Below, one piece after another: positions 37,707 to 46,182 of a stretch of 64,000 nt of DNA (the first letter of the stretch is position 1; each line of letters begins with the position of its first letter). The DNA lies in NCBI RefSeq assembly GCF_002309535.1, contig NZ_CP023275.1, positions 2,604,001-2,668,000 of the forward strand. Reading direction: 5' to 3'. The notes beneath the pieces were generated by a model. That model was not told the origin of the DNA and ran no database searches. It was given only the letters and a program-made list of their open reading frames with translations. This stretch comes from Sulfurospirillum diekertiae (GTDB lineage Bacteria; Campylobacterota; Campylobacteria; Campylobacterales; Sulfurospirillaceae). A program made the position numbers and the translations under genes.

Positions 37707-38794
37707 TCCAATCCCTTTTTACTTTTCTTGACAACCAGTAAGAAAAAGAAAAGCCCGACAAGAAACATACACACCATGTCTTTGATAAAAATAGAAGGTA
37801 TATCTCCCACAAGAAAAATTGTCTGCAAGGACTCAACAAAATAACGCGCAGGAATGATGTGTGTAAAAATTTGCAACCAGTAAGGCATATTGTTGATCTC
37901 AAATAAAAAACCCGATAATAAAAATGCCGGTAGATAGCCTGCAACGATTGAAACTTGTGCAGCAACAAATTGGTTTTTTGCAACCGTGGAAATCAGTAAG
38001 CCAATGCTAAGCGAAGGAAAAAGGTAAAAAGCACTTAAAAGAAATAAGATCCAGATACTGCCTTCAAAAGGAATCTCATACCAAAAATAAGCCACACCAA
38101 AACAGAGCACCATCGAGCCCATACCTAAACAAAAATACGGTATTAATTTGCCTAGTATAATCTCCATCATCGAAGCGGGTGTTGCCATCAATGCTTCCAT
38201 TGTACCTCGTTCCCACTCACGCGCGATCACCAAAGCTGTCAGCAAAGTACCGATCAATGTCATGATAACCGCGATGGAGCCTGGAAGTAAAAAATAACGA
38301 CTCGAAAGTGGTGGATTGAACCAATAGCGTGGAATAACACTAATACCTGCTGAGGGCATTATTCCTTCTTGTACCGCCCATTTTTGGATAATCTTCGAGG
38401 CATAATTTTGAATTAAACCTCCTGTGTTAGGCTCTGTCGCATCGATTAAAAGTTGTATCGCGTAGGTATTATTTTTTCCAAAATTACCAGAGACTTCCAT
38501 CACGCCCTTAAGATGGCCATCTTGAAGTGATTGGATTAATTTTTGTTTATCATACTGTATTGATGTGTCGAAAAAAGGCGATCCAACAAAAGAAGTTACT
38601 AGTTCATGAGCCTCTTTCGTATTACTTTTAGGAAATATCCCCAAAGGAATATGTTTCGCATCTAATGAAACAGCATATCCCATCAAAAAAAGTAAAATAA
38701 GGGGCAAGATAATAGCAATTAAAATGGCGCTTGGATCACGTATGATTTGAAGGCTTTCTTTGATCAAAAGGGCAACAAGACGTTTACTTTTCAT
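37703..38794 (-). CDS. ybhS: ABC-2 type exporter permease (YbhS-like)
   Basis: 363 residues, the same architecture as the following permease: helix 1 at about 24-44, a periplasmic domain and five C-terminal helices, with REWERGTMEALMATPASMMEIILGKLIP as signature. It overlaps the ATPase gene by 11 nt and the next permease by 4 nt. The two paralogues should form a heterodimer, as in E. coli YbhS/YbhR. Confidence 0.9.
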   Translation of the reverse strand: MKSKRLVALLIKESLQIIRDPSAILIAIILPLILLFLMGYAVSLDAKHIPLGIFPKSNTKEAHELVTSFVGSPFFDTSIQYDKQKLIQSLQDGHLKGVMEVSGNFGKNNTYAIQLLIDATEPNTGGLIQNYASKIIQKWAVQEGIMPSAGISVIPRYWFNPPLSSRYFLLPGSIAVIMTLIGTLLTALVIAREWERGTMEALMATPASMMEIILGKLIPYFCLGMGSMVLCFGVAYFWYEIPFEGSIWILFLLSAFYLFPSLSIGLLISTVAKNQFVAAQVSIVAGYLPAFLLSGFLFEINNMPYWLQIFTHIIPARYFVESLQTIFLVGDIPSIFIKDMVCMFLVGLFFFLLVVKKSKKGLE

Positions 38795-40496
38795 CTATAA
38801 GCCTTTGATCATATGCTTGTATCAGATGAATAAAAGCCTCTTCCATTGTCGCATTCAAAGAGACAAGATGTTTAAGCTCATCGGGTGTTCCCGAAGCAAT
38901 GGCTTTGCCTTTATAAATCAACATAATCCGATCACAATACTCTGCTTCATCCATAAAATGCGTGCTCACCATCACTGAAACACCTTTTTTGACAATGCCG
39001 TTGATGTGTGTCCAAAACTCTTTGCGAGTGATGGGATCAACTCCGCTGGTCGGTTCATCTAAGAACAGAACCAAAGGCTCATGCATTAAGGCACACGAAA
39101 GCGCTAAACGCTGTTTAATGCCTAGAGGTAAGAGATCTGCTTGGGTTTGAAGATGCGGTTTGAATTCAAATGTTTGAATGATATCTTTTATTTTTTGCGC
39201 GCATTTTTGACCAGATAAGCCATACACGCCTGCAAAAAAATCTAAGTTATCTTGAACACTTAAACTCCCGTATAATGAAAATTTTTGTGCCATATAGCCT
39301 ATATGTGTTCGCGCATTTGCCCCAGCAACATAGAGGTCTTCACCCATCACTTTCGCAGTACCTTGTGTTGGAACAAGCAATCCGCAAAGCATTTTAAAAG
39401 TGGTTGATTTTCCAGCACCATTAGGTCCTAAAAAGCCAAATATTTCCCCTCGTCCAATTTCAAAATCAATATGATCTGTTGCTGTAAAATTACCAAATTT
39501 TTTGGTTAAATTCTTGGCTTCTATCAGAAGCGAATGGCTCATTGGAGTCGTAGCCATTTTTGTGGCTACGAGTGATTCAGGTTCGGTTTTAACTCCCAAT
39601 AAACGGACAAAAGCATCTTCAAAGGTGGGATCACACACCACCGCTTTTGCCTTGGCATCGCAGGCATGTAACGCATCAAAGGGGAAAGAGGCATTTTCTT
39701 TCAGGTTAACGCGTATCGCTTCACCCACTAACACTGCGTCCATGACGTCTTCTAAATGCAACAACGCCGTTAAAAGTGCTCGTTTATCACTGCTTATGTT
39801 TTCAATACGGTACACATAGCCAATCAACGGCGCTTTCATAATTGTAGGCGTGCCTTGGTACAAGGCATTACCTTCATTGAGCAATATCACAGAATCACAT
39901 TTATCGGCTTCATCTAAATACGATGTTCCCCACAAAACTGCAATATCTTCTTTCAGAAGACTCTGAATCATTTCCCAAAGATTTTTACGCGAAATTGGGT
40001 CAACCCCAACACCTGGTTCATCTAACAGTAACAATTTTGGTTTTTTAATCAACGCGCAGGCTAGACCTAGTTTTTGCTTCATCCCGCCTGAAAGCGCTCC
40101 TGCCTTACGTGTATAAAAAGCCGAAAGATCGGTAAAATCTAAGAGCTCTTTGATGCGTTTTGTAGGTTCTTCAACGTCTTGCAAAGCCGCATAAAGTCGC
40201 ATATTTTCTGCGACACTCAAGTCTTCATACAAACCAAATTTTTGAGGCATATAACCAATTTGCTGTAAAAAGTCACTTTGAGAACAAGGCATGATCGTAC
40301 CTAAAATTTCCAACGATCCACTACTGGATTTTAGCAACCCTGCTAAGATACGAATCAGTGTTGTTTTTCCAGCACCATCAGGCCCCACCAGTCCTGTAAT
40401 CTTTCCACTCTCGATATTAAAATTTAACGCATCAAAAGCTGGTTTCTGACTATTTGCAAATGTTTTAGAGAGGTTTTGAGCCGTTACAATCGTCAT
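38784..40496 (-). CDS. ybhF: ABC exporter ATPase with two fused nucleotide-binding domains (YbhF-like)
   Basis: About 570 residues from ATG 40496, 2 nt after the stop of the adaptor gene; a frame starting at 40517 overlaps that gene and would add 7 residues. Two complete ABC domains: Walker A GPDGAGKTT and GPNGAGKST, signature LSGGMKQ in the first; the second has the altered signature LPLGIKQR, and both have LLLDEPGVG/LFLDEPTSG Walker B motifs. It powers the two permeases encoded downstream. The weakened second signature could make one ATP site slower (inference). Confidence 0.9.
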   Translation of the reverse strand: MTIVTAQNLSKTFANSQKPAFDALNFNIESGKITGLVGPDGAGKTTLIRILAGLLKSSSGSLEILGTIMPCSQSDFLQQIGYMPQKFGLYEDLSVAENMRLYAALQDVEEPTKRIKELLDFTDLSAFYTRKAGALSGGMKQKLGLACALIKKPKLLLLDEPGVGVDPISRKNLWEMIQSLLKEDIAVLWGTSYLDEADKCDSVILLNEGNALYQGTPTIMKAPLIGYVYRIENISSDKRALLTALLHLEDVMDAVLVGEAIRVNLKENASFPFDALHACDAKAKAVVCDPTFEDAFVRLLGVKTEPESLVATKMATTPMSHSLLIEAKNLTKKFGNFTATDHIDFEIGRGEIFGFLGPNGAGKSTTFKMLCGLLVPTQGTAKVMGEDLYVAGANARTHIGYMAQKFSLYGSLSVQDNLDFFAGVYGLSGQKCAQKIKDIIQTFEFKPHLQTQADLLPLGIKQRLALSCALMHEPLVLFLDEPTSGVDPITRKEFWTHINGIVKKGVSVMVSTHFMDEAEYCDRIMLIYKGKAIASGTPDELKHLVSLNATMEEAFIHLIQAYDQRLIDEK

Positions 40497-40498
40497 GG

Positions 40499-41479
40499 TT
40501 ACTGATCTTTTTGACATGTAATCGTAACAGGCATTCCTTGTTTGAGATGTGAATCAGGCTCTGCAATAATGACGCGAAAACGATACACAAGATCGGGACG
40601 AAGCTGTGTTGTTTCAATATTTTTAGGGGTAAACTCCGCAACAGGAGAGATAAATCCAATGTGACCTTCATACGGTTTTTTGCGTGAGTCAACATACACA
40701 AGCATCTTTTCACCTTGCGTGATTGAGCCAAGGTCTGGTTCATCAACATAAGCTTGAACCCAATATTCATCTTCTAACGCGATTTGTAAGATACTCTGCC
40801 CAGCAGACACAATCGAAGAAGGCTCTTTGTGACGAGCAAGGATAGTTCCTTTGGTTGGTGCATAAATCGTCGCATCTTTAATGTCATATTCAAGGCTTTT
40901 GGCTTTAGCTTCAAGTGCCAATACTTTGGCTTTTTGCACCTCAACATCTTCTACTTGATACCCACTTTGAAGGAGTGCATAATTGCTCTTTGCTTTATCG
41001 TATGTGGCTTTTGCTTTATCGTATTGTGTCTTTGCTGCGATATAGTCTTGCTCTGTTGTAGCATCCAAATCAAACAGTTTTTTTTGTCTATTATAGATAT
41101 CTTGTACCCCCAAAAATGCTGCATAGCTTTCTTGCACACTGGCTTGTGCTTGAGCAATATCTTCTGTACGATACCCTTTCATCAGCCTCTTTAGCGTTGC
41201 CTTTTCAGCTATGATTTGCGCATTGATATTTTCCAATTCATACCGCAATAATGTAGTATCTAGCGTAACAAGCATTTCGCCTTTTTCGATAGACTGACCT
41301 TCATCTTTTGCAATTGTTTCGATCTTGCCAAGAAAACGAAACGCCAGATCTTGTGTACGATTTTCGATATTTCCATAAAAATGTAGTGTCTTATCCAATA
41401 CTTTGACATAGTTCTGATAATAGTACCATCCACCACTTCCTAAAAGTGCCAATGCAATCACTATTGCTATCTTCTTCAT
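40499..41479 (-). CDS. ybhG: HlyD-family periplasmic adaptor (YbhG-like)
   Basis: 326 residues: signal-anchor helix (about 4-22), half-lipoyl motif (IETIAKDEGQSIEKGEML), a long alpha-hairpin (about 80-185) with the typical QAQASVQ and YNRQKKLFDLDA repeats, then the second lipoyl half with APTKGTILAR and the beta-barrel domain. It should connect the ABC exporter to an outer-membrane channel; no channel gene is in this operon. It starts 2 nt after the broken regulator gene. Confidence 0.9.
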   Translation of the reverse strand: MKKIAIVIALALLGSGGWYYYQNYVKVLDKTLHFYGNIENRTQDLAFRFLGKIETIAKDEGQSIEKGEMLVTLDTTLLRYELENINAQIIAEKATLKRLMKGYRTEDIAQAQASVQESYAAFLGVQDIYNRQKKLFDLDATTEQDYIAAKTQYDKAKATYDKAKSNYALLQSGYQVEDVEVQKAKVLALEAKAKSLEYDIKDATIYAPTKGTILARHKEPSSIVSAGQSILQIALEDEYWVQAYVDEPDLGSITQGEKMLVYVDSRKKPYEGHIGFISPVAEFTPKNIETTQLRPDLVYRFRVIIAEPDSHLKQGMPVTITCQKDQ

Positions 41480-41481
41480 CG

Positions 41482-42168
41482 CTATTTCCTTTGTCTGCTC
41501 AACTCTTGTAAGACATACTCTGTATTTTCTAAAATTGTACGAATAATAATTTCCATGTTTGTATCCACATCTTCCCCTAAAAAAGGGATACGCTGTGAAA
41601 TGGTACTTTGTTGAACACTAAATACGATGATCGAGCCAAGAAGGGCATGAGTGCGTGCTTTTACTTCGATGGTAGCGCTATCTTGGTGCATGATATGTGC
41701 CACCAAGCTATCTAATGTATTCAGCATTGGCTCAAGTCCCTTGGTATAGAGAAGCTCAAAACCATTGGAAGGTGTCATCTGCTCACGTATTAAAATACGA
41801 TGCAGATAATTATTGGTTTTCAGTTTACCAAGCATCGTTCAAGCCAATGTTTCGATAAGATATTTTACCCACATTATATAAAATGCATCAGAAGGTATTG
41901 ATGTTTTGAGCGCTGTTTCATAGGCAAGTGTAAACGCACTGTATTTTTCAGCCATGAGTTCTGTAATATTGGTCACAACAGCAAGATATAATGCTTCTTT
42001 ACTTCCATAATAATAGTGAATTGAAGCAATATTGACCCCTGCTTCTTTGGCAAGCTCTCGGATAGAAACATCTTCTGGAGAACGCTCTCCAAAAAGACGA
42101 TAAGCCGTTTCTAAGATCTTTGCTTTGGATTGGTTGATTGTTTTTGCTTTGCTAGGAATCTTGAACAC
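41482..42168 (-). pseudogene. cecR: CecR-like TetR-family repressor interrupted by an in-frame TGA
   Basis: Residues 1-109 (42168 to 41842) give a TetR DNA-binding domain with the recognition helix IASIHYYYGSKEALY. An in-frame TGA at 41839-41841 follows ...YLIETLA. The same frame continues without shift (Thr, then MLGKLKTNN...) for 117 more residues that match the C-terminal ligand domain (DUF1956 type) of CecR/YbiH. The summed length, about 226-228, equals an intact CecR. In E. coli CecR represses ybhGFSR, the very operon found downstream here. Options are a nonsense mutation (loss of repression), a sequencing error, or restart at the ATG 3 nt after the stop. Confidence 0.8.
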
Positions 42169-42208
42169 TGTCTTCCTTTATGAAATATATGAGTCAAATG
42201 CTATCACA

Positions 42209-42234
42209 AAACAGATGTTTATGTCAAACGTTTG
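42209..42234. promoter_or_regulatory. Two palindromes in the TetR-type promoter
   Basis: AAACA-GA-TGTTT (42209-42220) and CAAACGTTTG (42225-42234) lie 41-66 nt upstream of the regulator gene. They are candidate operators for autoregulation of the regulator-exporter operon. Confidence 0.5.
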
Positions 42235-42255
42235 TTTTAATTTTAATAGTGACTC

Positions 42256-42267
42256 TTTACATGTAAA
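42256..42267. repeat. TTTACATGTAAA palindrome, exact
   Basis: In the gap between the TetR-type promoter and the end of the nitroreductase gene, in the context CTTTACATGTAAAA. Confidence 0.9.
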
Positions 42268-42309
42268 AGAAGAGAAAAGGAATGCCTTGGCATTCCTCTG
42301 TTTGAAAGG

Positions 42310-43065
42310 CTATTCGTCCTTAAACGCAAACCCTTGTGCCATTAAAACTTTGCCTGTCTTTCGGTAGTAAATACTCGAATACGCATTTGAGGTAATCTCT
42401 GCGTAAGTAGGCATTGAACCGCTTCCTGTCGCATCTCTGAAAGCTTTAAAGGTCTTATTATATTCCAATACCCCTTTTTTCACTTTTTCACTATCGTAGG
42501 TATCTTGCATTGCGAAGCTCTCGAGTGCAACACGTGGTTTCAAAGGAGCATTTTTGGCTTCTTTGGTTGGAACACCGATGGTACACCCTACCGCTAAGAA
42601 CGTTTTGGGAGGAAGGTTGAAAAGTTTTATCATCGTGTCAGAATTTTCACGCACCGCACCGATAGATGTTGTGCCATACCCCAAAGCTTCAGCAGCCACT
42701 TGAAGCTGAATAAGCATAATCCCCGCATCCACAGCTCCCACCATAATGCCCTCCGCACTCTGCTCGATGACGTGTTTTTTTCCCATGCTCTCGGTAATGA
42801 TGTTTGTACGATTGAAGTCAATAACAATGCCCACAAACACGTCCGCAGTGGCAATATGCGCTTGATGGTTGCACAACTCGGAAATCTGTTTGAGTTTGGC
42901 TTTATCGCGTGTGTAAACGAGGCTTATTTGTTGCGCATTGATGGAAGTTGGTGCGCGTTGCGCTGTTTTAAAGATAAGCTCTAAGTGCTCATCGTTGATC
43001 ACTTCACCCGTGAATTGACGGATGGATTTTCGATTTTGCAGTTGTTTGATTGTTGGATTTTCCAT
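42310..43065 (-). CDS. NfsA/FRP-type flavin nitroreductase
   Basis: 251 residues with the nitroreductase fold: FMN-phosphate segment RKSIRQFTGE near the N-terminus, RAPTSINAQQ, and GAVDAGIMLIQLQVAAEALGYGTT in the core; the C-terminal third (about 170-251) has the extension of the NfsA branch. It reduces nitro compounds, quinones or flavins with NAD(P)H. The gene follows a small monooxygenase gene by 8 nt, so the two are probably co-expressed in a quinone/electrophile response (inference). Confidence 0.9.
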   Translation of the reverse strand: MENPTIKQLQNRKSIRQFTGEVINDEHLELIFKTAQRAPTSINAQQISLVYTRDKAKLKQISELCNHQAHIATADVFVGIVIDFNRTNIITESMGKKHVIEQSAEGIMVGAVDAGIMLIQLQVAAEALGYGTTSIGAVRENSDTMIKLFNLPPKTFLAVGCTIGVPTKEAKNAPLKPRVALESFAMQDTYDSEKVKKGVLEYNKTFKAFRDATGSGSMPTYAEITSNAYSSIYYRKTGKVLMAQGFAFKDE

Positions 43066-43073
43066 AGTGTCTC

Positions 43074-43364
43074 CTATAAGATTTTTTCCAATTTTTGGAG
43101 CGTTATGCTCTTTAGTTTATCACCCATAAATGCTTTATACACTTTATAGTGCTCTTTTTCCATATGTGCCGCCAAAAGCGCTTCGCTCCCCCACGTCTCA
43201 ATAAAAACATAGGTATTTTCTTTTTCGATGTCTTGATGAACATCATACTGCAAACAGCCCTTATCGTCTTGATGGGTTGCTTTATGCAACGTGGTTAACG
43301 CCTCCAAAACACCTTCACGTGAGTCTTTCAATACAAGGGTTGCGATTAAAACGATTTTTTTCAT
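43074..43364 (-). CDS. Antibiotic biosynthesis monooxygenase (ABM) domain protein, YgiN-like
   Basis: 96 residues forming one ferredoxin-like ABM domain: KGCLQYDVHQDIEKENTYVFIE in the middle and a HMEKEHYKVY segment with the family histidines. YgiN-type proteins oxidise quinols without cofactor. Cotranscribed with the nitroreductase. ATG 43364 follows AAGAGAG. Confidence 0.87.
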   Translation of the reverse strand: MKKIVLIATLVLKDSREGVLEALTTLHKATHQDDKGCLQYDVHQDIEKENTYVFIETWGSEALLAAHMEKEHYKVYKAFMGDKLKSITLQKLEKIL

Positions 43365-43463
43365 CTGCTCTCTTTTTTAAGTTATCTGCAAAGTATAGAA
43401 GTTATGCACTTAAAATACTCTTACGATACTTTTGGAATGTAAGAGAAAAATAGCATTTCACCT

Positions 43464-43475
43464 TTACATGTAAAC
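43464..43475. repeat. TTTACATGTAAA palindrome, exact
   Basis: In the divergent intergenic region between the ABM gene and the TauE-type gene, about 50 nt before the latter. Confidence 0.9.
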
Positions 43476-43524
43476 CTCATCTACTTTGTTATAATGTCGT
43501 ATCGACGTAAAGGAGACGGTGGAA

Positions 43525-44259
43525 GTGTTGATAGAATGGTATATTTTTGCTGTCTTTATCCTTTCAAGCTTTTTACAAACCACGACTGGATTTGGCTATG
43601 CGATCATAACAGCGCCGCTTTTAGCCCTTGTGTTAGACCCCAAAGATACGGTGATGATCACCATGCTCACCGGTCTTATCATACGACTGATGATGATGAA
43701 AACAACGCATCATGACGGTAGTTTCAAAGCGATCTCACCTTTTCTGATCACGAGTATTTTAGGGGCAATGATTGGGGCGTATTGTCTGCGTGTCATCAAT
43801 GTGGATCTGCTGAAACTCTTTATGGGCGGAATCTTACTTATTTTTACATTCCTTTTGTGGAAAAACTATCACGTCACGATTCGTCATCATACCTTTGCAA
43901 AAGCCATTGCAGGCGGATTAAGTGGTTTTTTGGCGACGACCACGAGTATCAATGGGCCACCGATTATTTTATATTATCTCAACGCCAAAGCAGAAGAACA
44001 TGCACGTGTTCTCAGAGGAAATCTGACGCGGTATTTTTTACTGATCAATCTCGTGTCTATCATTTTGTCGTACATGGCAGGCACCCTCAAAGTAAAAGAA
44101 CTCTGGGTCATCTTGCTTTTTTCTATTCCGGCATTGGCTATAGGATTTTATCTGGGGGAAAAGTTGTTTCACCGTATTAATGCGGAGATTTTCAAAAAAA
44201 TAGCATTGTGCATGGTTGTGGTGAGCAGTGTCGTGCTGATCTTTAAAGCAGTCAGCTAA
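43525..44259 (+). CDS. TauE/SafE-family membrane transporter
   Basis: About 244 residues, seven to eight membrane helices. The start is GTG; AAAGGAG (43509-43515) lies 9 nt before 43525 and only 3 nt before an alternative GTG at 43519. The N-terminal half has SFLQTTTGFGYAIITAPLLALVLDP and the second half the matching GGLSGFLATTTSINGPPIILYYL, the two repeats of the family. Members export sulfite or organosulfonates; the substrate here is unknown. Followed by a strong terminator. Confidence 0.88.
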   Translation: MLIEWYIFAVFILSSFLQTTTGFGYAIITAPLLALVLDPKDTVMITMLTGLIIRLMMMKTTHHDGSFKAISPFLITSILGAMIGAYCLRVINVDLLKLFMGGILLIFTFLLWKNYHVTIRHHTFAKAIAGGLSGFLATTTSINGPPIILYYLNAKAEEHARVLRGNLTRYFLLINLVSIILSYMAGTLKVKELWVILLFSIPALAIGFYLGEKLFHRINAEIFKKIALCMVVVSSVVLIFKAVS

Positions 44260-44297
44260 AGAAGCCCTAGATAACTAGGACTTCTTCGCTTTTTTTT
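44259..44297 (+). terminator. Terminator of the TauE-type gene
   Basis: AAGAAG-C-CCTAG, loop ATAA, CTAGG-A-CTTCTT (44259-44286), followed by CGC and a run of eight T. The stop codon of the small minus-strand ORF lies in the stem. Confidence 0.75.
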
Positions 44298-44370
44298 CTT
44301 CGCGTTTCTCTTTGAGCGACTTCTCGGGTTTCTTCTTGACTTCTTTTTTCATATCTTTACTTTTTGCCAT
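44275..44370 (-). CDS. Lysine-rich small protein, 31 residues
   Basis: ATG at 44370, TAG at 44275; GGAGAGACC directly precedes the start, a good ribosome site. The product is almost entirely Lys, Glu, Ser and Ala (it begins MAKSKDMKKEVKKK), so it is strongly basic and probably helical. I recall similar tiny Lys-rich proteins in related genomes but no function. Its coding strand is opposite to the TauE gene and its 3' end overlaps that gene's terminator. Confidence 0.6.
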   Translation of the reverse strand: MAKSKDMKKEVKKKPEKSLKEKREEKKAKKS

Positions 44371-44432
44371 GGTCTCTCCTTTTTGAAGTTGGTTACTACG
44401 CATTTATTGTACAAAGGTTATGCTTAATTTGG

Positions 44433-44444
44433 ATCAATATTGAT
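44433..44444. promoter_or_regulatory. ATCAATATTGAT palindrome upstream of cytochrome c
   Basis: A perfect 12-bp palindrome about 67 nt before the cytochrome start. Half-sites point the opposite way from an FNR box, so the factor is uncertain. Confidence 0.35.
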
Positions 44445-44510
44445 ATTCGTCAAGGACATAATTTTCTATTTATTATATATTTTTAAAAATTCATTCCAAA
44501 AGGGAAAATC

Positions 44511-44807
44511 GTGAAAAAAATTCTTTTAAGTTTACTCATTGCCTCTGTTTCAACTTTATTTGCAGCCGATGGTGCTGAAATTTATAAGGCGAAGTGCTTC
44601 TCTTGTCATGGGGAAAAAGCAGCTAAGGTAGCATTGAACAAGTCTCAAATTATTGCAGGCTGGGATGCAGACAAAATCATTGCCTCTGTCAATGGTTATA
44701 AAAATGGCGAAGGTGGCGCAATGAAAGGCGTTATGAAACCTATCGCTGTGGGATTAAATGACGATGATTTAAAAGCAGTTGCAGCGACCATCGCTTCTTA
44801 CAAATAG
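44511..44807 (+). CDS. Class I cytochrome c (c553 type), periplasmic
   Basis: 98 residues with a signal peptide (about 1-19, ending STLFAAD). One heme site CFSCH at about 30-34 and a likely distal Met in GAMKGVMKP (about 74-82). It should carry electrons in the periplasm between the quinol-oxidising complex and terminal enzymes, as c553 does in this phylum. Spacing of about 100 nt and a separate promoter suggest it is not part of the downstream efflux operon. GTG start at 44511 follows AAAAGGGAA. Confidence 0.9.
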   Translation: MKKILLSLLIASVSTLFAADGAEIYKAKCFSCHGEKAAKVALNKSQIIAGWDADKIIASVNGYKNGEGGAMKGVMKPIAVGLNDDDLKAVAATIASYK

Positions 44808-44840
44808 TCACACGTACCGATAACGCTCACACTTGCAAAA

Positions 44841-44882
44841 TTGATACGAATCAAGTAAAGACTCACGTGGACATAGTACAAT
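44841..44882 (+). promoter_or_regulatory. FNR/CRP-type box and -10 of the TolC-HlyD-ABC operon
   Basis: TTGAT-ACGA-ATCAA (44841-44854) is a perfect FNR-type consensus. TACAAT lies at 44877-44882; a start site 7 nt further (about 44889) puts the box centre at about -41.5, the usual activator position. Confidence 0.75.
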
Positions 44883-44904
44883 ACGTTACCGTATAGGAGC
44901 GCTT

Positions 44905-46182
44905 ATGATGACACTACTGCGAACTGTTATTTTAATTTTTTTGGCACTGCAAACACTTTTTGCGAAAACACTTTCACTGCAAGAAGCCATTGACGCCACG
45001 CTTATATCGCATCCCGATGCCAAACTCGCACTGTATCAATTAGATTCGGCACGCGAAAGTATCGGTATAGCACAAGCCGCTACGTATCCCGAGCTAAGTC
45101 TTAATGCAGAATATTATCCCACAAAAACGCTCGTTTCGCAAAATAGTGGCAGTTTTGTAACCAGAGATCATTTTTCAACACATGTCGATGTGACACTGAC
45201 CTATACCTTGTGGGATTTTGGTCGAACACAAAAACGCATTGATGCGGCACAGCAAGATGCAGAGTCTGCTTTAGCACTGAATGAAAATGCCAAAGCATTG
45301 CTGGGCGAAAGAGTCTGGCAAGCGTACTATTCACTCGCATACCTTCAACGCGTCAGCACAGCTAATGCCCTCTCGCTTGCCTTTTACCAAGCACTGTACG
45401 ATCAATCGCGTCAAATGAAACATGTGGGATTGAAAACGGAAGCCGATAGCGAACGCTTTTATGCTTCGTTACTGGACGCTAAAGATTTACTGGAAACCAG
45501 TCGCAATGAGGAGCGTAAATTTACCCATTTGCTGAGCATGCTCACCGGTTTTTCGGAACAGGACATTAGCATTGAAGATGATTTTACAGCACTCTCACAC
45601 ACCACGTTACCTTCTTTTCCTGATGCACAATGGCGACACATGCTCAAAGAACATAACGCTGAGCTTGAAGCATTGGGCGCTAAAATAAAACAAAGTCACG
45701 CCTTATACGAATCATCGAAAGCAGAACACTATGGCACCATCCTCTCCGCAGGTTCGCTAGGAAGTGATACCTCCATCTCCTCTTATTCAAGCAATCAAAT
45801 TGGCATTAAGGCCTCTATCCCTCTCGTAACAGGTGGTAGGATTTCCCATCAAATCGAAAAAGATAGAGTCAGTATTTTAATGGCAGAAGAAGCATTGCGA
45901 GCGCGTGAATTAACCCTTTGGCAAGAGTTGTATGAAGCCATTTTAGATACAAAGCGCTTGGATGCGACCATTCAAGCCAAACAGATGGCAGCACTCGCAC
46001 TTGCCAAGACCGTTGCCATTACCAAAGGGCGTTACAAAGAGGGGTTAGCCACCTACATTGAAGTGCTTGAAGCCCAACGCGCCTATGACAATGCTTTGAT
46101 TGCGCAAAGTGCTGCTATGTTGCAAAAAATAGCCTCTTTAGCCCATATTAAAAGACTCATTCCCAAAGGAGCTTCCCTATGA
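44905..46182 (+). CDS. TolC-family outer-membrane efflux protein
   Basis: 425 residues. Signal peptide (about 1-21, ending TLFAKT), then two outer-membrane efflux repeats with coiled-coil helices; the segment AYYSLAYLQRV and the C-terminal KGRYKEGLATYIEVLEAQRAYDNA are typical. First gene of a four-gene tripartite exporter; it overlaps the adaptor gene by 4 nt. The promoter has an FNR-type box, so expression should depend on oxygen, redox state or cAMP-like signals (inference). Confidence 0.9.
   Translation: MMTLLRTVILIFLALQTLFAKTLSLQEAIDATLISHPDAKLALYQLDSARESIGIAQAATYPELSLNAEYYPTKTLVSQNSGSFVTRDHFSTHVDVTLTYTLWDFGRTQKRIDAAQQDAESALALNENAKALLGERVWQAYYSLAYLQRVSTANALSLAFYQALYDQSRQMKHVGLKTEADSERFYASLLDAKDLLETSRNEERKFTHLLSMLTGFSEQDISIEDDFTALSHTTLPSFPDAQWRHMLKEHNAELEALGAKIKQSHALYESSKAEHYGTILSAGSLGSDTSISSYSSNQIGIKASIPLVTGGRISHQIEKDRVSILMAEEALRARELTLWQELYEAILDTKRLDATIQAKQMAALALAKTVAITKGRYKEGLATYIEVLEAQRAYDNALIAQSAAMLQKIASLAHIKRLIPKGASL

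Noticed and set aside
41836-41841. Selenocysteine or stop-codon readthrough at the CecR TGA
   Set aside because: No selenocysteine-insertion hairpin is apparent after the TGA and CecR homologues have no selenium chemistry; a nonsense change, a restart or a sequencing error is simpler.
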